A program made the translations under genes and the position numbers. DNA of 64,000 nucleotides from Shimia sp040370365 (GTDB taxonomy: Bacteria > Pseudomonadota > Alphaproteobacteria > Rhodobacterales > Rhodobacteraceae): positions 744,001-808,000 of the forward strand of contig NZ_BAABWQ010000002.1 of assembly GCF_040370365.1 (NCBI RefSeq), given 5' to 3'. Under the pieces are notes generated by a model that was not told the origin of the DNA, ran no database searches, and saw only the letters and a list, made by a program, of their open reading frames with translations. Position 1 is the first letter of the stretch. Each line of letters opens with the position of its first letter. This document shows, one piece after another, positions 7,005-15,378 of this stretch.

Positions 7005-9899
7005 TTATGCTGCCCAGATCTTGCAGAGAGTCGCTTTGGTCTCCTGCATCTGGGTCACGCTGTCATAGCCATAGGTTTGTGCAGTGTTGGTGGCTTCACC
7101 CAACACATATGGATCCGCACCTGCAGGGTATTTGCTCCGCAAGTCTTCTCCTTCGAAGTGGCCGCCAAAGTGGAACGGCATGAACACCACACCTTCGCCG
7201 ACACGGTTGGTCACCATGGCCATCACTTTGACCTTGGCCCCCTCCGCACCTTCGACCCAGACCTGCGCACGATCACGCACACCGAGATTGTTCGCGTCAC
7301 GCGGATTGATCTCGATGAACATGTCTTGCTGAAGTTCGGCCAGCCACGGGTTGGAACGGGTTTCATCCCCGCCGCCCTCGTATTCCACCAGACGTCCAGA
7401 GGTCAGGATCAGCGGATAGTCTTTGCTGAAGTCCTGTTTCTGAATGGAGGCATACATGGTGGGCAAACGATAGAACTTCCGATCCTCATAGGTTGGATAA
7501 TCCGCAACCAGATCACGGCGGTTGGTGTACAGTGGTTCGCGATGCACCGGCACTGGATCTGGGAAGGTCCACACAACTGCACGGGCTTTGGCGTTACCAA
7601 AGGGTGCGCACTCATGTTTGATCGCCACCCGCTGGATGCCGCCAGATAGGTCGGTTTTCCAGTTGGTTTTAGGACCAGCCACGGCGTCAATCGACGCACG
7701 TTCCTCATCCGTCAAATCACCATCCCATCCAAGGTCCATCAGCATTTGCATGGTGAACTCGGGGTAGCCATCTTGGATTTCGGAATCGACGCTTGCGACC
7801 CCTTCGGCCAACAGATTGTCACCATCGCGCTCCACGCCAAAACGGGCGCGGAACGTCAAACCGCCCTCAGACACACGCTTAGACATGTCATAAAGGTTTG
7901 GCGTGCCCGGATGGTTCATCTCGGCAGTGCCCCAGCATGGCCAAGGCAGACCATAATAGTCCCCATCAGCTGGTCCACCGTTGGCCCGCAGCGTTGTGCG
8001 GTCAAAGGTGTGCTGGTTTGCCATGTGCATCTTCAGACGCTCAGGAGATTGCCCAGTGTAGCCGATCGTCCACAAACCTTTGTTGAACTCACGTGTGACG
8101 CTTTCAACGTTCGGTGTGTTTTCATCTTCCATCTCGATATTGCGGAAGAAGCGATCTGCCCAGCCAAACTTGTTGGCGAACATGCCGATGATTTCGTGGT
8201 CCGGCTTGCTCTCAAAGAGCGGTGCCACCACTTCGTCGCGCCACTGAAAACTGCGGTTTGATGCCGTGACAGAGCCACGTGTTTCAAACTGCGTACAGGC
8301 AGGCAGAAGATAAACACCATCCGTGCGGTCCTGCATCACGGCGGAAACGGTGGGATACGGGTCAACAACGACCAGCATGTCCAGCTTTTCCATTGCCGTT
8401 TTCATTTCCTTACCACGGGTCTGGCTGTTTGGTGCATGCCCCCAAAGTACCATGGCCCGCACTTTATCCGGGTTGTCCATGTTTTCAGGGTCTTCAAGAA
8501 CACCATCGATCCAACGCGACACTGGAATACCAGTGAGGTTTTGAAGCGATTTTTCCTTGCCGTCAGCGCCTGTTGTTTTGGCAAACTGATTGCCCAACCA
8601 TTCGCCGTCTTCTTCCCACACACGGGCCCAGTGCGCCCAGGCGCCTTTGGACAGGCCATAGTAACCTGGCAGCGTGTGGCTGAGCACGCCAAGGTCAGTG
8701 GCACCTTGTACGTTGTCGTGGCCACGGAAAATGTTCGTACCGCCGCCAGATGTGCCCATGTTGCCAAGAGCCAATTGTAGGATGCAGTAGGCACGGGTGT
8801 TGTTGTTGCCGTTGGTGTGCTGTGTGCCACCCATACACCAAATCACGGTGCCGGGGCGGTTGTTCACCATCTGACGGGCCACACGGCGCAACTGTTCGCC
8901 CGGAGCCCCTGTCACACGTTCAACTTCTTCAGGATCCCACTGTCGTACTTCTTCGCGGATCTGGTCCATACCCCACACACGCGTGCGGATGAACTCTTTG
9001 TCTTCCCAGCCGTTCTCGAAGATGTGCCACAGAATACCCCAAACCAGCGCCACATCGGTGCCGGGACGGAAGCGCACATATTCATCCGCATGGGCGGCTG
9101 TGCGGGTGAAGCGCGGATCACATACGATCAACGGTGCGTTGTTGCGCTCTTTCGCCCGCAGCACATGCAACAGTGACACCGGGTGGGCTTCGGCAGGGTT
9201 GCCGCCAATGATGAAGATGGCTTTGGAATTGTGAATGTCGTTGTAGGAGTTGGTCATGGCGCCGTAGCCCCATGTGTTCGCAACACCGGCAACTGTGGTG
9301 GAGTGACAGATACGCGCCTGGTGATCCACGTTGTTTGTGCCCCAATAGGCGGCAAACTTGCGGAACAGATACGCCTGTTCATTGTTGTGCTTCGCTGAGC
9401 CCAACCAATACACACTGTCTGGGCCGCTTTCTTCGCGGATCTGCATCATGCCGTCGCCGATCTCATTGATCGCCTGTTCCCAGCTGATGCGTTTCCACTC
9501 ACCACCTTCTTTTTTCATCGGATACTTCAGACGGCGCTCGCCATGGGCGTGCTCCCGAACTGAGGCGCCTTTTGCACAATGTGCACCAAGGTTAAACGGA
9601 CTGTCCCAACCGGGCTCTTGCCCGACCCAAACACCGCTCTGCACTTCGGCCACAACCGTACAGCCCACCGAACAGTGGGTGCAGACGGATTTAATAGTTT
9701 GAACGGCAGTGTTCGCAGCGTCTTGCGCTTGCGCCTGAGTGACGGTGCCACCAGTGGCCCCAATCGCTGCCAGCCCGCCAATGGCGAGGCCTGAACCACG
9801 CAAAAACGTACGGCGGTCCACAGCTTTTTCAGCTGCAACAGACAGGATACTTGTCCGCTGGGGGCGTCGCGCAACCCCGTTGGTCTTTTTCCTAAGCAT
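7005..9899 (-). CDS. fdh3A: Formate dehydrogenase alpha subunit, Cys-type, Tat-exported
   Basis: Catalytic molybdopterin (Mo or W) subunit of 964 residues that oxidises formate to CO2. A twin-arginine signal (RRTFLRGSG at 29-37) shows export of the folded protein. One [4Fe-4S] cluster is bound by Cys73, 76, 80 and 108. The metal ligand position is Cys198 (ARICHS) where many relatives carry selenocysteine. Typical motifs follow (GGNPAEAHP, NNRPGTVIWCMGGTQHTNG) and a C-terminal molydopterin-binding domain. The start has GGAGG upstream at good spacing. The nearby tupABC operon makes tungsten a likely metal, but the sequence alone cannot separate Mo from W. Confidence 0.95.
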   Translation of the reverse strand: MLRKKTNGVARRPQRTSILSVAAEKAVDRRTFLRGSGLAIGGLAAIGATGGTVTQAQAQDAANTAVQTIKSVCTHCSVGCTVVAEVQSGVWVGQEPGWDSPFNLGAHCAKGASVREHAHGERRLKYPMKKEGGEWKRISWEQAINEIGDGMMQIREESGPDSVYWLGSAKHNNEQAYLFRKFAAYWGTNNVDHQARICHSTTVAGVANTWGYGAMTNSYNDIHNSKAIFIIGGNPAEAHPVSLLHVLRAKERNNAPLIVCDPRFTRTAAHADEYVRFRPGTDVALVWGILWHIFENGWEDKEFIRTRVWGMDQIREEVRQWDPEEVERVTGAPGEQLRRVARQMVNNRPGTVIWCMGGTQHTNGNNNTRAYCILQLALGNMGTSGGGTNIFRGHDNVQGATDLGVLSHTLPGYYGLSKGAWAHWARVWEEDGEWLGNQFAKTTGADGKEKSLQNLTGIPVSRWIDGVLEDPENMDNPDKVRAMVLWGHAPNSQTRGKEMKTAMEKLDMLVVVDPYPTVSAVMQDRTDGVYLLPACTQFETRGSVTASNRSFQWRDEVVAPLFESKPDHEIIGMFANKFGWADRFFRNIEMEDENTPNVESVTREFNKGLWTIGYTGQSPERLKMHMANQHTFDRTTLRANGGPADGDYYGLPWPCWGTAEMNHPGTPNLYDMSKRVSEGGLTFRARFGVERDGDNLLAEGVASVDSEIQDGYPEFTMQMLMDLGWDGDLTDEERASIDAVAGPKTNWKTDLSGGIQRVAIKHECAPFGNAKARAVVWTFPDPVPVHREPLYTNRRDLVADYPTYEDRKFYRLPTMYASIQKQDFSKDYPLILTSGRLVEYEGGGDETRSNPWLAELQQDMFIEINPRDANNLGVRDRAQVWVEGAEGAKVKVMAMVTNRVGEGVVFMPFHFGGHFEGEDLRSKYPAGADPYVLGEATNTAQTYGYDSVTQMQETKATLCKIWAA

Positions 9900-10006
9900 T
9901 TCTTCCTCCCTTGCTGTCTCTTAAGTGAGACTGGCTAGGTATTTCTGAGATCCCGACCGGTGGGCGTCACGCAACCGGTGGTCGGGGGCGGGATGAAAAC
10001 GTCCGG

Positions 10007-10198
10007 TTAGAACCGGGCGCTGTCGAGGTAGGCGCGAGTGTGCACCGTGTCCTGCATTTTGTCGCTGGACAGGTCAGCTGGCTGAGCCTCCGCCGTATCG
10101 GGCGAAAGCGCTACGACCGCGGCTGCAGCCGGAGCTGCCGCTGTTGCGAGCTTGAGAAAATCACGCCGGCTGGCGCCTTTTTCATCTTGCTGGCTCAT
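10007..10198 (-). CDS. Small Tat-signal protein of formate dehydrogenase operons
   Basis: 63 residues with a twin-arginine signal (SRRDFLKLATAAAPAAAA) and a short mature tail ending DSARF. It matches the family of small formate-dehydrogenase-region Tat targets found just upstream of the alpha subunit; its role is unknown, perhaps as an extra subunit or export helper. The ATG at 10196-10198 is preferred over one six codons earlier because GGAG stands eight bases upstream. It is 107 bases before fdh3A; that gap holds an imperfect stem-loop at 9953-9985 (CCGACCGGT with ACCGGTGGTCGG). Confidence 0.85.
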   Translation of the reverse strand: MSQQDEKGASRRDFLKLATAAAPAAAAVVALSPDTAEAQPADLSSDKMQDTVHTRAYLDSARF

Positions 10199-10248
10199 AA
10201 TGTGCTCCTTTGTCACGTCGGTTGGGGTCCGATAATTGCAATTGACGT

Positions 10249-10857
10249 TTAGTCCGCCCCCATGCGGAACGCCTGTGTTTCAATTTCAAGGAAGGCTTTG
10301 CCGACAGTGCCGACAGGGGCGTAAAACACAGAGTTCTGCGCGCCCTCCAAATCTGTAAAAAAATGTTCAGCCCAAGGTGCGATGTGCTTGAAGAAGAAGT
10401 CTTTCTGACGACCAACGGCCACCGGCTCTCCGAAACGGCCTCGGATCATCCCGGCCATCATCTCCAAAAGGCTCGCAATATTGTCTTCCGGCTCATACAC
10501 ATTTGGAGCGCGCGTGATGCGCAGCCCCGCCATATCTGCCCTGAGCGACGCCAAAGGTTTTTCGTTAAGAAACCCGGTCAGATAATACGACGCAAACGGC
10601 ATCAGCTCTCCGCGCCCAAGTCCAATGAACAGCGCATTGAACTCCCGCTCGACAGCTTTTGTATTGGTCACCTTTGCAACCCGCGCCATCGTCCGGATCG
10701 CTTGCCCCAAATCGCTGTCATCCCCACTCAGACCGGCGGCGCGGTCCAATAGGGTCTTTTCAGCAGGATTGGCCAAAAGTGCTGCCAGAAAATCGTATAG
10801 ATCAGCGCGCAGCAGATCTTCCTCGGCAATTTCAAATTCGGTCACAGCTTGGCTCAT
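10249..10857 (-). CDS. TorD/DmsD-family chaperone for formate dehydrogenase
   Basis: Cytoplasmic all-helical chaperone of 202 residues. Members of this family bind the Tat signal and immature molybdoenzyme to allow cofactor insertion before export. Supporting motifs are the N-terminal LYDFLAALLANP, the central YYLTGFLNEKPLA, and EPEDNIASLLEMMAGM, which corresponds to the E-P-x-D-H/N signature. The start overlaps the DUF3306 stop by four bases (ATGA), so it is translationally coupled. Its client is almost certainly Fdh3A. Confidence 0.9.
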   Translation of the reverse strand: MSQAVTEFEIAEEDLLRADLYDFLAALLANPAEKTLLDRAAGLSGDDSDLGQAIRTMARVAKVTNTKAVEREFNALFIGLGRGELMPFASYYLTGFLNEKPLASLRADMAGLRITRAPNVYEPEDNIASLLEMMAGMIRGRFGEPVAVGRQKDFFFKHIAPWAEHFFTDLEGAQNSVFYAPVGTVGKAFLEIETQAFRMGAD

Positions 10858-11501
10858 AGGGGGTCTCTCTGATCTGGGGTGTCAGATGCGGCGAACTCAA
10901 ACCGCAACCGACGCCGCACGGGCACGGCTGCAGGCGTGTCGACGTCTGGGTCTACTTCAACTTCCAGCGTATGGATTGCTTGTTCTTCCAAGGGTTCCAC
11001 CGCTTCGGTCACTTCCTCGTCTTCGGCCAGCGAAAGCGTGTCGTCTTCCTCATCTATGTCAGAAACGATAGCATCCTCAGCAGCCGCTTTGGCCTCAGCT
11101 TGGCGTGCCATTTCTTCCACATGTTTGAGCATGCCTTTGCCCACCTGATAGGCGGTCTGCAGGCCATCCACGACCAGCGCGCTATCGGTAAAATCTTCTC
11201 CGTAGTCCACAAGTGCATCCACATTGGCCAACACCGGATTGCTCAGCCAAAGCTTACGCAGCGCTCGCCGCCGAATACGCTCAGGAACAGCCTTTGCAAG
11301 AAATACGGTGAAGTCATCTCCCTGCTTCAGCGTATCAGGATCAGGCAATTCCAATTCTGCTAAAATCTCAGAATCCGGCTTCTCCTCAAGCTCGGCGTGC
11401 GCGGCGGCCAATACGGCCTGCTCTTCAGCCTGCACCTCAGCCGTGGCCTCCGCCGCAACGGCCGCCTTACGGCGCGCCCAGAAATCCCCATCTCGACTCA
11501 A
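10854..11501 (-). CDS. DUF3306 protein of formate dehydrogenase cluster, TTG start
   Basis: 215 residues, soluble and strongly acidic in its C-terminal half (runs of E and D from about residue 120). The N-terminus SRDGDFWARRKAAV fits the DUF3306 pattern, and this requires initiation at TTG (11499-11501), which overlaps the DUF3305 stop as TTGA. A strong GGGAGG lies five bases upstream, supporting the rare start. DUF3306 and DUF3305 genes co-occur with formate dehydrogenases; their biochemical function is not established. A role in maturation or cofactor delivery is inference. Confidence 0.85.
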   Translation of the reverse strand: MSRDGDFWARRKAAVAAEATAEVQAEEQAVLAAAHAELEEKPDSEILAELELPDPDTLKQGDDFTVFLAKAVPERIRRRALRKLWLSNPVLANVDALVDYGEDFTDSALVVDGLQTAYQVGKGMLKHVEEMARQAEAKAAAEDAIVSDIDEEDDTLSLAEDEEVTEAVEPLEEQAIHTLEVEVDPDVDTPAAVPVRRRLRFEFAASDTPDQRDPL

Positions 11502-12049
11502 TTTGGCCTCCCAGTGCGCGGGGCACGATACACATCCGTCAACTGAGATATCCGCGCGTCCCCGCGGCCATCTTCCACCAAATCGGTGCGCTTCTTGTCA
11601 CGGCGGCGCTTCACAAAGATTTCTTCTTCGTGGTGCGTTTGAACAAAATCACGCAAAAACGCGATCAACCCTTCCGGCATCGGCACCAGCTCAAGCAGCT
11701 CTTCACCACTGTCAGCGTAATCCTGAAACTCATAAGCCGACGCCGTTGCCAAGAGCACATCATAGGGGTGCTTACCGGTTTCCGTTTCCCGCATCACCAC
11801 TCCGACCGACGGCACACGCGACGACAAGGTGGTCAAATACGCCTCGGTGTCTGTATGCCACAACTCAAGCGGCACTGTCTTAGCGTGAAACTCCACCGCC
11901 TCGCCTTCTTTGCGCAGAACTTGCCAATCGGCCTGCGCGGCTCCGGGCAGCACGGCCACCACCTTCCACGCAAACGGCACCCATCGGCTGGCCGAGGGTG
12001 TCCGGCGGATCACGATGCCCAATGGCAATGAGACCGGCGCTTGACGCAT
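11498..12049 (-). CDS. DUF3305 protein of formate dehydrogenase cluster
   Basis: 183 residues, soluble, no signal peptide. The N-terminus (LPLGIVIRRTPSASRWVPFAWKVVAVLPGA) is the recognisable DUF3305 block; the C-terminus is basic (KRRRDKKRTDL). It is the first gene of the leftward operon and is coupled to DUF3306. GGAGG lies about 12 bases before the ATG, a little distant. Function is unknown; the constant association with formate dehydrogenase and its TorD chaperone suggests assembly. Confidence 0.85.
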   Translation of the reverse strand: MRQAPVSLPLGIVIRRTPSASRWVPFAWKVVAVLPGAAQADWQVLRKEGEAVEFHAKTVPLELWHTDTEAYLTTLSSRVPSVGVVMRETETGKHPYDVLLATASAYEFQDYADSGEELLELVPMPEGLIAFLRDFVQTHHEEEIFVKRRRDKKRTDLVEDGRGDARISQLTDVYRAPRTGRPN

Positions 12050-12369
12050 AAAGTTACTATTCCTCCCAAACCCACATTTTTTTTGCGGGTGTATTTATGA
12101 TCCGCGCAACTTGTGCGTTTGCCAAAGGAATTCGCCAAAACATCTTCATCTGCCTGAAAATCTGGACATTTTGATCCGTAAGGACACCGCTTTGCGCGCA
12201 GCCCGGACAGAATGTCCAGCTTGGACAAAGACCAAGAGAATCACTAGGTTTTGACGCTTGGTCACCCAGCCTTGATCGCGCGAGCCATGGGGCTTTACGA
12301 ATGGCGAAATTCGTGCATTTCTGGCCCGACTTGATCGCCGGATGTGCGATTATCCTGGGGAGGAAAAAT
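12050..12369. promoter_or_regulatory. Divergent promoter region of the formate dehydrogenase island
   Basis: This 320-base gap separates the leftward operon from the rightward polyferredoxin and must hold both promoters. Between 12164 and 12227 there are four GGACA copies starting at 12164, 12182, 12205 and 12223, two pairs each 18 bases apart, plus dyads GGACAgaaTGTCC (12205-12217) and TGTCCAgctTGGACA (12213-12227). The decamers GGACATTTTG and GGACAGAATG recur upstream of tupB. This looks like an operator for a dimeric activator, most simply the GAFTGA-less regulator of this operon. No gene is seen here. Confidence 0.65.
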
Positions 12370-14340
12370 ATGACTAAGCAGCTGATAATATGCAATTGTT
12401 CAGATAGCTTCTCCTTAGATTCCGACACCCTCTCTTCTTCTGGTGTTTTCACATGCTCTCAAATTCACACCGGGCTTTGCACCACCCAAGCGCAGTCAGC
12501 CGCAGACGTGATGCGCGGCGAGTCGACAGGTCAGCCAATCGTGATCGCCTGCCAGCAAGAACAGGATTTTTTCGTCGATCTGGCCGCTGATCTGGAGGCC
12601 CCGTCCCCTCAATTTGTCGACCTGCGTGACCGCGCTGGATGGTCCGACGAAGGGGCGGCCTCTGCACCCAAAATGGCGGCTCTTCTCGCGGATGCTGCGC
12701 GCGCCGCGCCTGAGACCAAAACCTTCGATGTGACGTCCGAAGGACAATGCCTCATTCTTGGCAATGCCGAGATTGCACTCAAGGCAGCAGCGCAATTACA
12801 AGACTATTTGAGTGTCACGGTGTTGCTCCCTGCCGGGTCAGACGCCCCGACCGAGCGCAATTGTGACGTGATTGCTGGAGATGTCAGATCGGTCACCGGC
12901 GCGCTCGGCAATTTCCAAGTCAAAGTTGACTCACTGCAACAGTTGGATCCCTCTGGCCGCGGCGCTCTCCAATTTGGCCCCGCCCAAAATGGAGCTGTGA
13001 CAGTATGCGATGTCATTCTAGATCTGCGTGGCACCCAAGCGCTTGTGCCCGCGCCTGAGAAACGCGAAGGCTATCTTAAGGCGGACCCTAAGAGCCTACC
13101 GGCTGTCTCCGCCGCTGTCCTAGAGGCCTCGCACTTGGTTGGCACCTTTGAGAAGCCTCTTTATCTTGCTTTGGACCCAACCGTTTGCGCCCATTCTCGT
13201 GCAGAACAAACCGCCTGCACCAAATGTTTGGATGTCTGCCCAACCTCGGCCATCCACTCAGCTGGCGACCACGTCGATATCGATCCAAATATCTGTGCCG
13301 GGTGTGGTTCTTGCGCGGCACTTTGCCCCTCCGGCGCTATCACATACGACGACCCGCCTGTCAGTGCGCTCTTTGCCCGCATCCATGGTCTTTCAGAGGC
13401 CTACCGCGCCGCCGGTGGTTTGGCGCCACGCCTATTGGTGCATGACCGCGTCTTTGGCGCCGAACTGATCTCGCTCGCGGCGCGATATGATCGTGGGTTG
13501 CCAGCCGCCGTTATCCCTTTGGATCTGGAACGGGTCAGCGGCTTTGGACACGCCGAGATGCTGGCAGCCTTGGCAAGCGGCTTTGTCGGTGTTGACGTGC
13601 TGGTGTCCCCCACCACGGATCGCGGCGCACTTGACAGCGAACTGGACCTCGCCAGCGCCCTCGCTGGATCGCAAGACGCGCTGCGCTTGCTTGCGCCCGA
13701 GCAACCGTCAGACCTGTGTGACGCGCTCTACCTGAGCCCTGCGCCCCTCACAGTCACGACACCCATTCTGCCGCTGGGCAGCCGTCGCCAAGTCACCCGC
13801 TTGGCCGCCAAAGCTCTGCACGATGTCGCAGAACCGATTCCTCTTCCAGAAACCGCGCCCTACGGGGCGGTGTTGGTCGACAAGGAAGCCTGCACCTTAT
13901 GTTTATCCTGCGCCTCGCTCTGTCCATCTGGCGCACTTGGAGACAATCCAGACACTCCGCAACTGCGCTTTCAGGAAGACGCCTGTTTGCAATGTGGCCT
14001 CTGCACCAATGTGTGTCCGGAAAACGCTATCTCTTTGGTGCCGCAACTCAATACCGCTGATACAGCACTGTCTCAACAAATCGTTCACGAAGAAGACCCC
14101 TTTGCTTGCGTGGAATGCGGTAAGCTATTTGGTGTAAAATCGACCATTGATCGCATTATTGAAAAGCTTGAAGGCAAACACCCGATGTTTGCCACCTCAG
14201 AAGCAGCGCGGATGATCCGCATGTGTGATGATTGCAGGGTCAACGCGCAGTTTCATCAGCAAGACAATCCTTTTACGGCTGGAGAGCGCCCAGCCGTACG
14301 CACAAGCGAAGACTACTTCAGCAAACGCAAGGATCACTGA
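12370..14340 (+). CDS. Polyferredoxin-like 4Fe-4S protein of formate dehydrogenase cluster
   Basis: 656 residues, cytoplasmic. The ATG at 12370 is chosen because GGAGG lies six bases upstream. Four ferredoxin motifs appear as two pairs: CTKCLDVCP (about 283) with CAGCGSCAALCP (about 311), and CTLCLSCASLCP (about 508) with CLQCGLCTNVCP (about 541). Two further Cys pairs, CVEC (about 580) and MCDDC (about 618), could bind Zn or another cluster, and the N-terminus starts with a CNC motif. It is the divergent partner of the DUF3305 operon and may supply or accept electrons during enzyme maturation or feed an NAD-linked partner. Family members are found beside formate dehydrogenases; the role is not settled. 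Confidence 0.88.
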   Translation: MTKQLIICNCSDSFSLDSDTLSSSGVFTCSQIHTGLCTTQAQSAADVMRGESTGQPIVIACQQEQDFFVDLAADLEAPSPQFVDLRDRAGWSDEGAASAPKMAALLADAARAAPETKTFDVTSEGQCLILGNAEIALKAAAQLQDYLSVTVLLPAGSDAPTERNCDVIAGDVRSVTGALGNFQVKVDSLQQLDPSGRGALQFGPAQNGAVTVCDVILDLRGTQALVPAPEKREGYLKADPKSLPAVSAAVLEASHLVGTFEKPLYLALDPTVCAHSRAEQTACTKCLDVCPTSAIHSAGDHVDIDPNICAGCGSCAALCPSGAITYDDPPVSALFARIHGLSEAYRAAGGLAPRLLVHDRVFGAELISLAARYDRGLPAAVIPLDLERVSGFGHAEMLAALASGFVGVDVLVSPTTDRGALDSELDLASALAGSQDALRLLAPEQPSDLCDALYLSPAPLTVTTPILPLGSRRQVTRLAAKALHDVAEPIPLPETAPYGAVLVDKEACTLCLSCASLCPSGALGDNPDTPQLRFQEDACLQCGLCTNVCPENAISLVPQLNTADTALSQQIVHEEDPFACVECGKLFGVKSTIDRIIEKLEGKHPMFATSEAARMIRMCDDCRVNAQFHQQDNPFTAGERPAVRTSEDYFSKRKDH

Positions 14341-15098
14341 TGCGCAATCGGAGCTCCCAAATCTGCGGGTGCGACCGTCGCGGTATAAGCCACGATGTTT
14401 TCCAGCTCCTCCAAGGTCAGCGTCAGCGGACTGATCGGGGACGGGCGTGTGTCGTCAAACGGCATTGTCACATCGGGGATCACGGTAAACGCGGGATGCG
14501 GATTCAGCGCGTAAAATGCCGTAAAGCGCTCCATCCAATCCTCCATGCTGCGCAATACGGCAAAGCTTGGCGTGGATCCGATTCCTGCCATACGGTTGAT
14601 TTCGCCAACCACGTGACATCGCCCGCAGGCCTGCAGAGCCAAGTCCGCCCCGCGTTTTGCATCACCATCCAGCTCAACAGAGTCTTCGATAGTTTCGGCA
14701 GCGATCGGCAATTCAAAGACCGCTTCGCCATCTTGCTTGAAGCTCAGCACCGTGCGTTGGCCCACCTCGCCCGTCAACCAGTTGGCAAAGGTCGCCATAT
14801 GCGGATCATCGACGTTCTCGACCGTAAGACCGAAGGTTACACCATTGCGCGAAAATACCGGCGTATCGCCCTCGGGACCCAACTGCGCAGCTGCGGCCTC
14901 GCCCTCCCCAACAATCGTAACACGCACCCCGTGTTTCAACGTAAACCGCGGCATCATGTATTTCACGACACCGGTATCATTCACTTCGGCGGCAACACGC
15001 AACGTGGTGGCCTTGCCCTGCGCCGAAGCCACAGAACCTGGGCTCAGAACCACAGCGACCAACGTGGTGACACACCGCAAAATAACTCGAAGATCCAT
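14334..15098 (-). CDS. Secreted fusion of a TupA-like half domain and cytochrome c
   Basis: 254 residues with an N-terminal signal peptide cleaved near SVASA-Q. Residues 32-73 (LRVAAEVNDTGVVKYMMP...VTIVGEGEAAA) line up with the start of the neighbouring TupA protein (LKVAVTTSFHNSGLADVLLP...LLVVGTGQALRLG). Residues 90-130 (VENVDDPHMATFANWL...GEAVFEL) line up with the TupA C-terminal segment. The middle lobe of about 170 residues is absent. A cytochrome c domain follows with CGRCH at 158-162 and a likely Met ligand in VTMPFDD. Its 3' end overlaps the convergent polyferredoxin gene by seven bases. A periplasmic heme protein with a degenerate oxyanion-binding fold, linked to the formate dehydrogenase island, is the best description. 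Confidence 0.8.
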   Translation of the reverse strand: MDLRVILRCVTTLVAVVLSPGSVASAQGKATTLRVAAEVNDTGVVKYMMPRFTLKHGVRVTIVGEGEAAAAQLGPEGDTPVFSRNGVTFGLTVENVDDPHMATFANWLTGEVGQRTVLSFKQDGEAVFELPIAAETIEDSVELDGDAKRGADLALQACGRCHVVGEINRMAGIGSTPSFAVLRSMEDWMERFTAFYALNPHPAFTVIPDVTMPFDDTRPSPISPLTLTLEELENIVAYTATVAPADLGAPIAHQ

Positions 15099-15177
15099 AT
15101 ATCAAACCTAGGCGCGCACGCCGCCTTACGTCAACATACGCCCAAAGCGGCCCGTCAGTGAAACAAGGAACAGAGCA

Positions 15178-15378
15178 ATGAGCGACGATTTTAACATGAG
15201 CATGCGCAAGTTTCTCAAGCAGGTTGGAGTGACCAGCCAGCAAGCCATAGAGGACGCAATGCGCACCGCTGGATCAGACGCCACCTCGGGTCAGACCTAT
15301 GAAGCAAAAATGGTTCTGACCATCGATGGCATCGACATGGAACATGTGGTGACCGGACAAATCAAAGGACGTAGCTGA
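15178..15378 (+). CDS. DUF6494 family small protein
   Basis: 66 residues, soluble. It shows an amphipathic N-terminal helix (MRKFLKQVGVTSQQAIEDAMR) and a C-terminal beta-rich part (YEAKMVLTIDGIDMEHVVTGQIKG). AAGGA lies upstream of the ATG, and its stop abuts the next start. This small family is often found beside Mrp-type genes and formate dehydrogenases. Function unknown; a maturation accessory role is inferred from context. Confidence 0.8.
   Translation: MSDDFNMSMRKFLKQVGVTSQQAIEDAMRTAGSDATSGQTYEAKMVLTIDGIDMEHVVTGQIKGRS

Noticed and set aside
7005..9899. Selenocysteine in the formate dehydrogenase alpha subunit
   Set aside because: The metal-ligand codon is an ordinary Cys and there is no in-frame TGA in the gene.
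12302..12317. A sequence like a -24/-12 sigma-54 promoter (TGGC-N9-TGCA with GG-N10-GC spacing) 53 bases before the polyferredoxin start
   Set aside because: Only the outer bases match, and the local regulator lacks GAFTGA, so it is not expected to activate sigma-54. Worth noting but not claimed as a promoter.
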